A stretch of DNA of 64,000 nt from positions 1 through 64,000 of the forward strand of contig JBBSPV010000011.1 of the NCBI GenBank assembly GCA_038258425.1. Reading direction: 5' to 3'. How positions within the stretch are numbered: the first letter of the stretch is position 1; each line of letters opens with the position of its first letter. This DNA is from DATLGB01 sp038258425. Lineage in GTDB: Bacteria > Actinomycetota > Thermoleophilia > Solirubrobacterales > Solirubrobacteraceae. Positions 6,960 through 14,812 of the stretch are shown here, piece by piece. Under the pieces are notes generated by a model. The model saw only the letters and a program-made list of their open reading frames with translations. It did not search any database and was not told the origin of the DNA. A program made the translations under genes and the position numbers.

Positions 6960-8351
6960 TCAGACGTTGACCACCGTGCCGAGGCACGGCATCCGCAGCA
7001 GCTGGGGCGCCCGCACGACGCGGTCCACCGCGAGCTCGGCGCCGCACGCGCCGATGACCATCTCCCGGGCGAGCGCCGCCACGACCATCGGCGCGGCGAA
7101 CGACGTGCCGCTCCAGGTCGCCCACGCGGCGAAGTCGTCCGGGTCGACGGTGTTGACCATGAGCGACGGGCCGTTGAAGGCCGCGAAGAACGCGCTGACG
7201 AGGTCCACGCCGGGCGCGCACGCGTCGACCCAGCCGCCGTAGTTCGTCCACGGCGCCGGCCCGTCGGGGCCGAGCGCCCCGACCGCGACGACCTGGTCGA
7301 AGGCGGCCGGGAACTGCGGCAGGGGCGAGCCCTCGTTGCCCGCCGAGGCGACGAGGACGATGCCGGCGGCCCGCGCCCGGGCCACGGCGCTGCGCAGCGC
7401 CCAGGCCGACTCGAGCACCCGGCCGCCGAAGGACATGGAGAGGATCTGGGGCCGCTCCTCGGGCGGGAGCGCGGCCTCGTGGAGGATCGCGTCGCAGACG
7501 TCACCCTCGCGTGCGTCGCCGAGCGGCCCGACGACCTGCTCGACGCGGACGTGGCAGCCCGGCGCGAGCTGCTCGACGAGCCCGGCGATGAACGTCCCGT
7601 GCCCGGCGACGGGATCGAGCCAGTCGTCCGGCGGGACGACGGCGCCGGCCGGCGAGAGGATGCCGGCGTCCGGGAGGTCGAGGGGCCCGCTGATCCGCCC
7701 GGTGTCGGGCGGCGCGGGCTGCAGCAGCGCCGGGCGCTGGCCGTCGGGGTCCGTCACCCCGTCGGCGTCCGTGCCACCGGCGAGGCCCGTGTCGAGGACC
7801 GTGACGCGCGGGTGCGTCCCGGGCCCCTCGAGCGCGCGCACCGGGAAGACCCGCCCGAGCGCGGGCATCGCGCTGTTGGTCAGCGCGTCGTTGGCGCGGA
7901 ACGGGTTCGCCCGGAACGGATTGGCGCGGAACGGGTTCGCCCGGAACGGGTTCGCGCGAAACGGCGCGGCCTTCAGCGCCTCGAAGCTCAGCGACGGGTG
8001 CGGGATGGCGGCGCACGGATCGCAGCCGTGGGCGAAGAACACGTGCTCGAGCTGCGCGTCGAAGCCGTCGGCGCGTACGAGCTCGGCGGCCGTCACCGGG
8101 TCCTCCACCCCGTCCAGGGAGATCCAGCGCCGCTCGTCGCCCCTCGGGCGCGGGCCGAGCTCGATGCGGCGATCGGCCGACGCGTCCCGCGGAACGCGCT
8201 TCTCGGCCTCCGCTCCCCGGACGAGCACGCGGCCGGGCACGAAGGCGACGTGCGGGTCGGCCGGGACCCGGTCCACGCGGTCCGACAGCGTCGGTCGCCG
8301 CCTGCGCGGCCCGTCCTGCGGGGGTCCGTCGTGCGCGTCGTCCGTGCTCAT
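6960..8351 (-). CDS. Subtilisin-like serine protease (S8) with five PFRAN repeats
   Basis: A 463-residue S8 peptidase with a complete triad: Asp187 (VTVLDTG), His251 (GHGTFIAG) and Ser417 (GTSFAAP), with oxyanion Asn339 (ASAGNEGS). Residues 1-125 are a hydrophilic N-terminal region without a signal peptide, so the enzyme appears cytoplasmic or non-classically exported. Residues 130-154 are five exact tandem copies of PFRAN, placed just before the catalytic domain where a propeptide would be cut. The ATG at 8351 overlaps the stop of the cyclase/STAND gene (ATGA), so the two are translationally coupled. It is the last gene of a four-gene operon. Target and trigger are unknown. Confidence 0.9.
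   Translation of the reverse strand: MSTDDAHDGPPQDGPRRRRPTLSDRVDRVPADPHVAFVPGRVLVRGAEAEKRVPRDASADRRIELGPRPRGDERRWISLDGVEDPVTAAELVRADGFDAQLEHVFFAHGCDPCAAIPHPSLSFEALKAAPFRANPFRANPFRANPFRANPFRANDALTNSAMPALGRVFPVRALEGPGTHPRVTVLDTGLAGGTDADGVTDPDGQRPALLQPAPPDTGRISGPLDLPDAGILSPAGAVVPPDDWLDPVAGHGTFIAGLVEQLAPGCHVRVEQVVGPLGDAREGDVCDAILHEAALPPEERPQILSMSFGGRVLESAWALRSAVARARAAGIVLVASAGNEGSPLPQFPAAFDQVVAVGALGPDGPAPWTNYGGWVDACAPGVDLVSAFFAAFNGPSLMVNTVDPDDFAAWATWSGTSFAAPMVVAALAREMVIGACGAELAVDRVVRAPQLLRMPCLGTVVNV
7890..7964 (-). repeat. Five tandem 15-bp units encoding PFRAN
   Basis: Five head-to-tail 15-bp units inside the protease gene, each translating to Pro-Phe-Arg-Ala-Asn. The DNA copies differ at third codon positions (GCC/GCG, TTC/TTT, CGC/CGG) while the peptide is identical. 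That suggests the amino-acid sequence is held by selection rather than by recent DNA slippage. Confidence 0.9.
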
Positions 8352-10939
8352 GGCAGCGTCTCCTGGTCCGGTCCGCGCGAGCCTACCGCGGCGAGCACCT
8401 CCCACGCGAGGTCCGCCGCCGCATCGGCCCCGATGGCTCGCCCGTCGTCCGTCGCGGCGGCGAGCGCGAGCTCCCCGACGGCCGTCCGGACATCCTCGAG
8501 CAACGCGGCCCGCAGCCGGCGATCCTCCTCGTAGAGCGCGTAGGAGGCCGCCGCGAGCAGCTCGTCGGCCGCCGCCTGCAGGGTCGCCGCCCTTCGCGGG
8601 TCGCCACGCTCCACGACGAGCCGCGCGGCAACCATCATCCCGAAGGCGACGAGGACGGGCTGGCGCTGCTCGCGCGCGAGCGTCAGCGACCGCTCCTGGT
8701 GGCGCGCCGCCGTCACCTCGTCTCCCAGGCGCAGGTGGACCTCGGCGAGGTTGGCGTACGTCGTCGGCACGAACGTCTCCGCCCCGGCGGCCGACGCGGC
8801 GCGCAGCTCCTGCCCGAAGGCCTCCGCCGCGCCGTCGACGTCCCCCAGCGTGCCGAGGGCGATCCCGAGCAGGTTGTGCAGCCGCGCCTGCGCCCGCGGG
8901 AGGTGGTCGGTTGCCAGCGCCCGCCGCGCCTCGTCGGCGGCCGCCGCCGGGTCGCCGCGGCGCAGGGCGAGCTCGCCGCGGGTGCGCGCGACGCCGGCCT
9001 CGTCCCACGGCGGGGCGCCGGTCTCGGCGCGCAGCGCCTCGGCCTCGGCCAGCAGCTCGGCCGCGGCGTCGAGCTCGGCCACGCGCAGGTGCAGGTCGGC
9101 GAGCAGCGTGAGCAGGGCCACGCGCTCCGGGGTGCGGGCCGGCAGCCGGCCGAGCCAGCGCGAGACCTCGGCGACGCCGGAGCGGAACGCGTCCGTGACG
9201 TCGTGGTGGCGCCCGACGGACCAGGCGAGCGCCTGCGCGAGCGCGGGGTCGTCGACGATCGCCGCCGCGCCGCGGACGTTGTCGAGCTCCGTGGCCATCT
9301 CCCCGAGCCACGCGCGGCCGGTCGCGCGCGCGGGTCCGAGCCGCTCGAGGTGCCGGCGCGCGAGGCGGCGCACGGCCGCGGCGCGCTCCCCGGGGCTCGC
9401 GCGCCCCAGTGCGTAGGCGCGCACCGTGGACAGCAGCCGGTAGCGCGACGCCCCGGCCGCCTCCTGGACGACGACGAGCGAGGAGTCCACGAGCGACCAG
9501 ACGAGCTCGGCGGCCTGGCCCGCGTCGAGGTCGCCGGCCGCCGCGACCGCCACCGCGGCCTCGAGGTCGAAGTCGCCGGCGAAGGCCGTCAGCCGGCCGA
9601 GGACGGTGCGGGCCTCCGGCGCGAGCAGGTCGTACCCCCAGTCCAGCAGCCGCTCGAGCGTCCGGTGGCGCTCGGGCAGGGTCGGGTCGCGGCTGCGCAG
9701 CACGGACGCCGAGCCGCGCAGGCGCTGGAGGATCTCGGCCGGCGTGACGGCGGTCGTCCGCGCCGCGGCGAGCTCGATGGCCAGCGGCAGGCCGTCGAGC
9801 TCGGCGCACAGCTCGGCCACCGTCTCGCGGGCCAGCTCGGCGGAACCCGCGGCGCGGTCGAGGAACAGCTCGACCGCCGGGGCGTCACCGGCGCCGGCCG
9901 CGAGCGGCTCCAGCCGGTACACGGCCTCGCCGCGCAGGCCGAGCGGCACCCGGCTGGTGGCGAGCACCCCGACGCCGGGACACGCCTCGCGCAGCTCGCC
10001 CGCCGCGTACGCCGCGGCGTCCGCGAGGTGCTCGCAGTTGTCGAGCACGACGAGCGCCTCGCGGTCGGCCAGGTACTCGCACACGAGCCGCCAGCGCTCC
10101 GTCCCAGGAGCCGACGGCGCCCCGACCGCGTCCCCGACGGCCTCCGGAACGAGCTCGGACGCGGCGATCGAGGCGAGGTCGACGAACCACGCGCCGTCCG
10201 GCCAGGCCGCGGCGACGCTCAGCGCCGTCTCCACCGCCAGCCGGGTCTTGCCCACCCCGCCCGGGCCGACGACGGTGACGGCCGCGCCCGCGCGGGCGAG
10301 GCCGCCCAGGGCGGCCACGTCGGCGGCGCGGCCGACGAGCGAGGTCGGCGGGCGCACGAGGTTGTGCCCGTCGGCCGGCCGCACGCGCGGCGCGGGCTGC
10401 GCCGCCGGGGCGCCCGGGGCGCGGACGCCGAAGAGCTCGACGGGCGCGTCGAAGTCGCGCACGCGGAACCGGCCGAGCCGGACGAGGCGGATGCCGTTGC
10501 CGGCCTCCCCGAAGGCCGAGGCCGACTCGCCAGAGACGAGCACCTGCCCGCCGTGAGCGGCGTCCACGATGCGGGCGGCCTGGTGGACGACGAGGGCGGA
10601 GTAGCGGTCGCCGGCGGGGCGGGCGAATCCGGTGTGGATGCCGATGCGGATCCGGACGGGGAGCCGGGTGGGCCAGACCGTCGCGTCCATCGCGCGCTGG
10701 GCTGCCACCGACGCGCGCAGGGCGTCGCGGACCGCCCCAAAGACGACGAAGAAGCCGTCGCCGAGGGCGGCCATCTCGATCCCGCCGTGCGCGTCCCAGA
10801 CCTCGCGCAGCGCCCGCTGGTGCAGTTCGAGAAGCGCGTCGTAGTCCTCGCCGAGCTCGCGCAGCAGGCGCGTGGAGCCCTCGATGTCGGTGAAGACGCA
10901 CGAGATGGTTCCCGCCGGCAGGGCGGCCTTGGCGGCCAT
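8348..10939 (-). CDS. Class III cyclase-like / STAND NTPase / TPR regulator
   Basis: An 863-residue multidomain protein. A nucleotide-cyclase homology domain (about 10-172) has both metal Asp positions (Asp18 in FTDIEGST, Asp61 in GDGFF). The position usually held by a substrate-selecting Lys is Ala57, and the usual transition-state Asn is His119 (VHQAARI). Next comes an NB-ARC/STAND NTPase (about 195-480) with Walker A GPGGVGKT (225-232) and Walker B VVLDNCE (about 295). The C-terminal half is TPR-like helical repeats. STAND proteins act as ATP-driven switches that assemble on a signal. There is no DNA-binding domain. It lies 36 bases after the MFS-CNB gene and is coupled to the protease. 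Confidence 0.9.
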   Translation of the reverse strand: MAAKAALPAGTISCVFTDIEGSTRLLRELGEDYDALLELHQRALREVWDAHGGIEMAALGDGFFVVFGAVRDALRASVAAQRAMDATVWPTRLPVRIRIGIHTGFARPAGDRYSALVVHQAARIVDAAHGGQVLVSGESASAFGEAGNGIRLVRLGRFRVRDFDAPVELFGVRAPGAPAAQPAPRVRPADGHNLVRPPTSLVGRAADVAALGGLARAGAAVTVVGPGGVGKTRLAVETALSVAAAWPDGAWFVDLASIAASELVPEAVGDAVGAPSAPGTERWRLVCEYLADREALVVLDNCEHLADAAAYAAGELREACPGVGVLATSRVPLGLRGEAVYRLEPLAAGAGDAPAVELFLDRAAGSAELARETVAELCAELDGLPLAIELAAARTTAVTPAEILQRLRGSASVLRSRDPTLPERHRTLERLLDWGYDLLAPEARTVLGRLTAFAGDFDLEAAVAVAAAGDLDAGQAAELVWSLVDSSLVVVQEAAGASRYRLLSTVRAYALGRASPGERAAAVRRLARRHLERLGPARATGRAWLGEMATELDNVRGAAAIVDDPALAQALAWSVGRHHDVTDAFRSGVAEVSRWLGRLPARTPERVALLTLLADLHLRVAELDAAAELLAEAEALRAETGAPPWDEAGVARTRGELALRRGDPAAAADEARRALATDHLPRAQARLHNLLGIALGTLGDVDGAAEAFGQELRAASAAGAETFVPTTYANLAEVHLRLGDEVTAARHQERSLTLAREQRQPVLVAFGMMVAARLVVERGDPRRAATLQAAADELLAAASYALYEEDRRLRAALLEDVRTAVGELALAAATDDGRAIGADAAADLAWEVLAAVGSRGPDQETLP

Positions 10940-10975
10940 GTCCGAGAGCCTCCCACACCCGGCAAGGCGCGCCGC

Positions 10976-12601
10976 TCAGGCGCCGGCGGCGGCGTCCGCC
11001 TGCAGCCGCTCGCGGGCGGCGGTCTCCGCCGCCCGGGCACTGCGGGCGTGGGCGCCCACGCCCGCGAGGAACTGGTCGCGCTCGATGACCAGCGCGCTGA
11101 CCGGCCCCGCGGCGGTGACCGTCGCCGTGCGCGCGACGTCGCTCAGCAGGGCGATCTCGCCGAAGAAGTCGCCGGCGTGCAGGGCCCGGCGGAACCGGCC
11201 GTCGACCTCGACGTCGACCCGGCCGTCCGCGATGACGTAGAACGCGTCGCCGACCTCGCCCTGGGTGACGACGCGCTCGCCCGCGGCGTAGGCGCGCTCC
11301 GTCAGGCGCAGCACGAGGGTCTCGAGCGTCGCGACCGGCAGCGGCGCGAACAGCGGCAGGCCGTGCACGAGGGCGTAGGCGCGCTCGGGCACCCGCGTCC
11401 CGGCGACCGAGCCGGCGACGCGGCGGGCCGTCAGGACCGCCACCACCGGCAGCACCGCCCCGGCCGCGACCAGCGCCCCGCCGACGCCGAGCAGCGCGAC
11501 GAGCGCGGCCGCGACCACCGAGCCGAGCCCGAGCGCGACCACCTCGATCGTCTCCTCGACGCCGAACACCCGCCCCAGGACGTCGTCGGGGGCGAGCCGC
11601 TGGGTGAGCGTCAACAGCGCCGATTCCATCAGCGCGAAGCCGACGCCCATGGCGACGAGCAGCGGGAAGGCCACGGCGGCCGCCGGCCAGGCCCCGACGG
11701 CGACGACCGGCAGACCGGACACCAGAAGCCCGACTGTCAGGGCCGAGGCCAGGCGGCCGCGCCCGAGCAGGGCGAGCGCCGCGACGCCCCCGAGCACGCC
11801 GCCCACCCCCCACGCGGCGTTGAGCCATCCCACGCCGCTGTCCCCGAGTCCGAGCAGCTCGATGGCCGCGACGACCAACAGCACGTCGAAGACCCCCTGG
11901 ACGAGCATGTCGACGCTGAGGATCGCCACGAACAGGCGGATCTGCGGGTGGCCGGCGACGGTGCGCAGGCCGGCCGAGAGCTCGGTGACCACGCCGACGG
12001 GCTCGGGCAGCGGCGGCGGCCGCGTGTCACGGGTGACGCCGCGGACGACGAGCGCCGTCAGCGCGAGGACGAGGGTGCAGGCGAGGAAGGCGACGTCGAG
12101 CCCGGCGAACCGCACGAGCGCCCCCGCCATGAGGCTGCCGACCAGGAAGCCGGCGTAGTCGATCGCGCTCCAGCAGACGTTGGCGGCCGCGAGCTCGGCG
12201 GGCGTCCGGGCCACGAGGGGCATGAGCGCCGCCTGGGCGGGCCGGTGCGCGGTGTTGGCGACGGAGAAGGCCGCGCCGAGGACGAGCACCGCGCCGATCG
12301 GGGCGCCGGCGGCCGCGGCGGCGGCCGCCGCGAACAGGGCCGCCGTCCGGGCCGCGGCGCTCCACACCAGCACCGAGCGCCGGGAGTGGCGGTCGGCGAG
12401 CGCCGCCGCGTACGGCGCCGCGAGCGCCGCGGGGGCCATCCGCACCACGACCGCGAGGGCGACCGCGCCCGTGCCGCCCTGCCGGTAGGCGTAGAGCGCG
12501 AGCAGGATCGAGAACGCCCAGTTGCCCAGCGACGACGTCGCCCAGGCGAGCTCGAGGCGCGCGAGGTCGCGGTTGCCCAGCGCCGTCCGCAGCAGCCCCA
12601 T
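10976..12601 (-). CDS. MFS transporter fused to a cyclic-nucleotide-binding domain
   Basis: A 541-residue protein. About residues 1-390 are a 12-helix major-facilitator transporter (ATSSLGNWAFSI, ADRHSRRSVLV). About 395-515 are a cyclic-nucleotide-binding domain with an intact phosphate-binding cassette (GDFFGEIALLSDVARTATV, including the Arg that contacts the cyclic phosphate). A transporter with its own cNMP sensor, encoded directly upstream of a cyclase-like gene, implies ligand-gated transport or signalling across the membrane. That functional link is inference. The gap to the upstream ppk2 stop is 21 bases and to the next gene 36, so this is one operon. The transported substrate is unknown. 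Confidence 0.9.
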   Translation of the reverse strand: MGLLRTALGNRDLARLELAWATSSLGNWAFSILLALYAYRQGGTGAVALAVVVRMAPAALAAPYAAALADRHSRRSVLVWSAAARTAALFAAAAAAAAGAPIGAVLVLGAAFSVANTAHRPAQAALMPLVARTPAELAAANVCWSAIDYAGFLVGSLMAGALVRFAGLDVAFLACTLVLALTALVVRGVTRDTRPPPLPEPVGVVTELSAGLRTVAGHPQIRLFVAILSVDMLVQGVFDVLLVVAAIELLGLGDSGVGWLNAAWGVGGVLGGVAALALLGRGRLASALTVGLLVSGLPVVAVGAWPAAAVAFPLLVAMGVGFALMESALLTLTQRLAPDDVLGRVFGVEETIEVVALGLGSVVAAALVALLGVGGALVAAGAVLPVVAVLTARRVAGSVAGTRVPERAYALVHGLPLFAPLPVATLETLVLRLTERAYAAGERVVTQGEVGDAFYVIADGRVDVEVDGRFRRALHAGDFFGEIALLSDVARTATVTAAGPVSALVIERDQFLAGVGAHARSARAAETAARERLQADAAAGA

Positions 12602-12622
12602 GGCGGAGCGCGGCCGGCTGGG

Positions 12623-13426
12623 TCAGAGGTGCTCGCCGACCATGATCGTGTTCGCGTCGCGCGGCGGGCGCTGGTAGTCGTCCTCGGCGGGCCGCGGCCG
12701 CAGCTCGATCGGCTCGGGAAGGACGTCCTCGTAGGGCACGGACTCGAGGACGTGCGCGATGCAGTTCAGGCGCGCGCGGCGCTTCTCGTCGGACTCCACC
12801 GTGTACCACGGGGCGTCCGGCGTGTGCGTGAAGCGCAGCATCTCGTCCTTGGCGCGCGAGTAGTCGTTCCAGCGGTCGCGCGACTCGAGGTCCATCGGGC
12901 TGAGCTTCCAGCGCCGGCTCGGGTCGGCGGCGCGGTCGGCGAAGCGCTTCTCCTGCTCGGCGTCCGAGACGGAGAACCAGTACTTGCGCAGCTTGATCCC
13001 GTCGCGCACGAGCATGCTCTCGAAGTCCGGGGTGGAGCGCAGGAACTCCCAGTACTGCTCCTCCGTGCAGAAGCCCATGACCCGCTCGACGCCGGCGCGG
13101 TTGTACCAGGAGCGGTCGAAGACGACGAGCTCGCCCGCGGCCGGCAGGTGGGTCACGTAGCGCTGGAAGTACCACTGGGTGCGCTCGCGGTCCGCCGGCG
13201 TGCCGAGCGCCACCACCCGGGCGCCGCGCGGGTTCAGCGGCTCCAGGAGCCGCTTGATCGTCCCGCCCTTGCCGGCCGCGTCGCGCCCCTCGAAGACGAG
13301 GACGACGCGCTCCCCGGTCTGCTGGATCCAGTGCTGGAGCTTGACGAGCTCGAGCTGCAGGCGGGTCAGCTCCTTCTCGTAGACCTTGCGCTTGAGGCGC
13401 GCCGGCTCGGCGTCCTGCTTGGGCAT
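12623..13426 (-). CDS. ppk2: Polyphosphate kinase 2
   Basis: A 267-residue PPK2-family kinase. Walker A is FEGRDAAGKGGT (about 45-56). The lid and metal motif DRSWYNRAGVERVMGF, KYWFSVSD and RRWKLSPMDLESRDRW are classic PPK2 class blocks. It transfers phosphate between inorganic polyphosphate and nucleoside mono- or diphosphates, so it can make or use nucleotide triphosphates from polyP. Class I versus II cannot be settled by eye. The start at 13426 is preferred to upstream frame-open codons because the conserved N-terminus KVYEKELTRLQLELV begins just after it. It is the first gene of the 6960-13426 operon. Confidence 0.93.
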   Translation of the reverse strand: MPKQDAEPARLKRKVYEKELTRLQLELVKLQHWIQQTGERVVLVFEGRDAAGKGGTIKRLLEPLNPRGARVVALGTPADRERTQWYFQRYVTHLPAAGELVVFDRSWYNRAGVERVMGFCTEEQYWEFLRSTPDFESMLVRDGIKLRKYWFSVSDAEQEKRFADRAADPSRRWKLSPMDLESRDRWNDYSRAKDEMLRFTHTPDAPWYTVESDEKRRARLNCIAHVLESVPYEDVLPEPIELRPRPAEDDYQRPPRDANTIMVGEHL

Positions 13427-13485
13427 CCAGTCGCTCCGTTCGACTCGACCGCGGGTCGGGCGGAGCGTATCGCTCCGCCGCGTCG

Positions 13486-13911
13486 TCACAGACGCTGGTC
13501 GGTGGCCTCGTCGGCGAGCCCGCCGAAGTACGCGTCGAGCACGCGCCGGAAGCGCTCGTCCTGCGGTGCGGCCCGGGCGAACAGCGTCATGGAGGAGCGC
13601 AGCTTCATCGCGTCCGTGGCCCCGAGGAGCTGCTCCGCGGAGGCGGCGGGCCGGTCGAGCAGGACGTCCGTGCACTCGCGCAGGCGCGGACCGAGCGCCG
13701 GGTGCTCGAGGTAGGCCCGCGCCTCCGCGAGCGAGGCGATGGCGTAGTGCCGCGCCGCCGGGCTGCGACCGAGCCCGGCGATCTGCGGGAAGACGAACCA
13801 CATCCAGTGGCTCGTCTTGCGGCCCGCGCGCAGCTCGGCGAGCGCGGCCGCGTAGGTGCCGTCGCGGTCCTGGGCGACCTCGAAGCGCTGGAGTCCGAAC
13901 GGATCCGACAC
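13486..13911 (-). CDS. DUF1810 family protein
   Basis: A 141-residue protein with the DUF1810 signature: DPFGLQRFEVAQD, GRKTSHWMWFVFPQIAGLG, ARHYAIASLAEARAYL and KLRSSMTLF. Length and order match the family closely. Members are widespread small soluble proteins without an agreed biochemical role, so no function is proposed. The GTG at 13911 follows a TAGGAC box by 6 bases and has no Shine-Dalgarno. Confidence 0.9.
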   Translation of the reverse strand: MSDPFGLQRFEVAQDRDGTYAAALAELRAGRKTSHWMWFVFPQIAGLGRSPAARHYAIASLAEARAYLEHPALGPRLRECTDVLLDRPAASAEQLLGATDAMKLRSSMTLFARAAPQDERFRRVLDAYFGGLADEATDQRL

Positions 13912-13931
13912 GGTGCCGTCCTACCCGGCGA

Positions 13932-14735
13932 TCACGGCCGCGACGTGACGCCGAGGATCAGCTGCTCGGTCACCAGCGGCGTGTCGAGCTGCGGGCAGTG
14001 GCCGATGCCCTCGAGCTCGACCCAGTCGGCCTGCGGGACCCAGTCCGTGCGAAAGCGCGCGGCGGCCGACGGCCACGGCAGCAGCTTGTCCTCCGTGCCC
14101 CACACGATCCGCACCGGACAGGTGATGCGCTCCGCGTCGAGCCGCCAGCCCTCGCGGGTCGCGTGCTCGATCAGCGGGCCCACCGCGTCGCAGGCCGCCG
14201 CGCCGCGCAGCATGTGGGCCAGGAGCTCGCCCGGCAGGTGCTCGAAGTGCGTCACGGTGGAGGCCGTCGCCCGGCGCCGGCCCTCCGGCGTGGCCATCAA
14301 CGCCTCGGCGTGCGGCGCGGCGGCCTGGGCGAGGTCGTGCATCGTCTCGAAGTAGGCGAGCGTGTCGCGGACGGACTCGTCGCTCGGTGCCCAGCCGCCG
14401 GCTGGCGCGAGTGCCACCACCGTCTCGGCCCGGCCGCGGGCGGCGAGCTGCAGCGCGAGGTAGCCGCCGAGCGAGTTGCCGACGAGGTGCGCGGTCCGAA
14501 AGCCCGCCCCGTCCATGGCCCGCTCGACGGCGTCGGCGAGCTGCGCGTCGCCGGCCTGCCCGGCGATCGGCGGACCGCCCGCGTGGCCGGCCAGCGTCGG
14601 GGCCAGGACGTCGTGGTGGCGCTCCAGGGCGGGCAGCACGAGCTCCCAGGTGCGCCACGTGTCCGTGAAGCCGTGCAGGCAGACGAGCGGCGGGCCGGAG
14701 CCGCCGCGGTGGGCCGGGGTGAAGGTCGAGTCCAC
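13932..14735 (-). CDS. Alpha/beta-fold hydrolase
   Basis: A 267-residue cytosolic hydrolase. It has the LHGFTDTW oxyanion block, nucleophile elbow GNSLGG (Ser about 93), acid in GTEDKLLP and His in GIGHCPQ, all in the expected order. The sequence around the cap (THFEHLPGELLAHML) does not point to a specific substrate. The start is a GTG lying 6 bases after a TAGCGT box (14742-14747, minus strand), so it is probably leaderless. It is divergent from the DHA2 transporter. Confidence 0.88.
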   Translation of the reverse strand: MDSTFTPAHRGGSGPPLVCLHGFTDTWRTWELVLPALERHHDVLAPTLAGHAGGPPIAGQAGDAQLADAVERAMDGAGFRTAHLVGNSLGGYLALQLAARGRAETVVALAPAGGWAPSDESVRDTLAYFETMHDLAQAAAPHAEALMATPEGRRRATASTVTHFEHLPGELLAHMLRGAAACDAVGPLIEHATREGWRLDAERITCPVRIVWGTEDKLLPWPSAAARFRTDWVPQADWVELEGIGHCPQLDTPLVTEQLILGVTSRP

Positions 14736-14741
14736 GGGCCG

Positions 14742-14747
14742 ACGCTA
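14742..14747 (-). promoter_or_regulatory. TAGCGT -10-like box of the hydrolase gene
   Basis: Read on the minus strand, TAGCGT ends 6 bases before the GTG start at 14735. The leader is absent and no Shine-Dalgarno is visible. Confidence 0.5.
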
Positions 14748-14812
14748 CCGGCCGCCAGCGCGGCGGCGCCGTGGCCCGGTTACCGCCCCCGGCGCGCGGG
14801 AAGGGCAGCGCG

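Noticed and set aside
7890..7964. Regular 15-bp repeat as a possible CRISPR or minisatellite
   Set aside because: There are no spacers and the units are in frame inside a protease; they encode a conserved pentapeptide.
8699..13714. A 1671-codon open frame on the plus strand
   Set aside because: It runs opposite to the cyclase, MFS and PPK2 genes, has no domain pattern and is very rich in Arg/Gly/Ala. It is an antisense shadow of GC-rich coding DNA.
14771..14812. Upstream GTG (14771) as the start of the DHA2 transporter
   Set aside because: The added residues are polar and lack a ribosome site, whereas the GTG at 14813 has GGGAAGGG before it.
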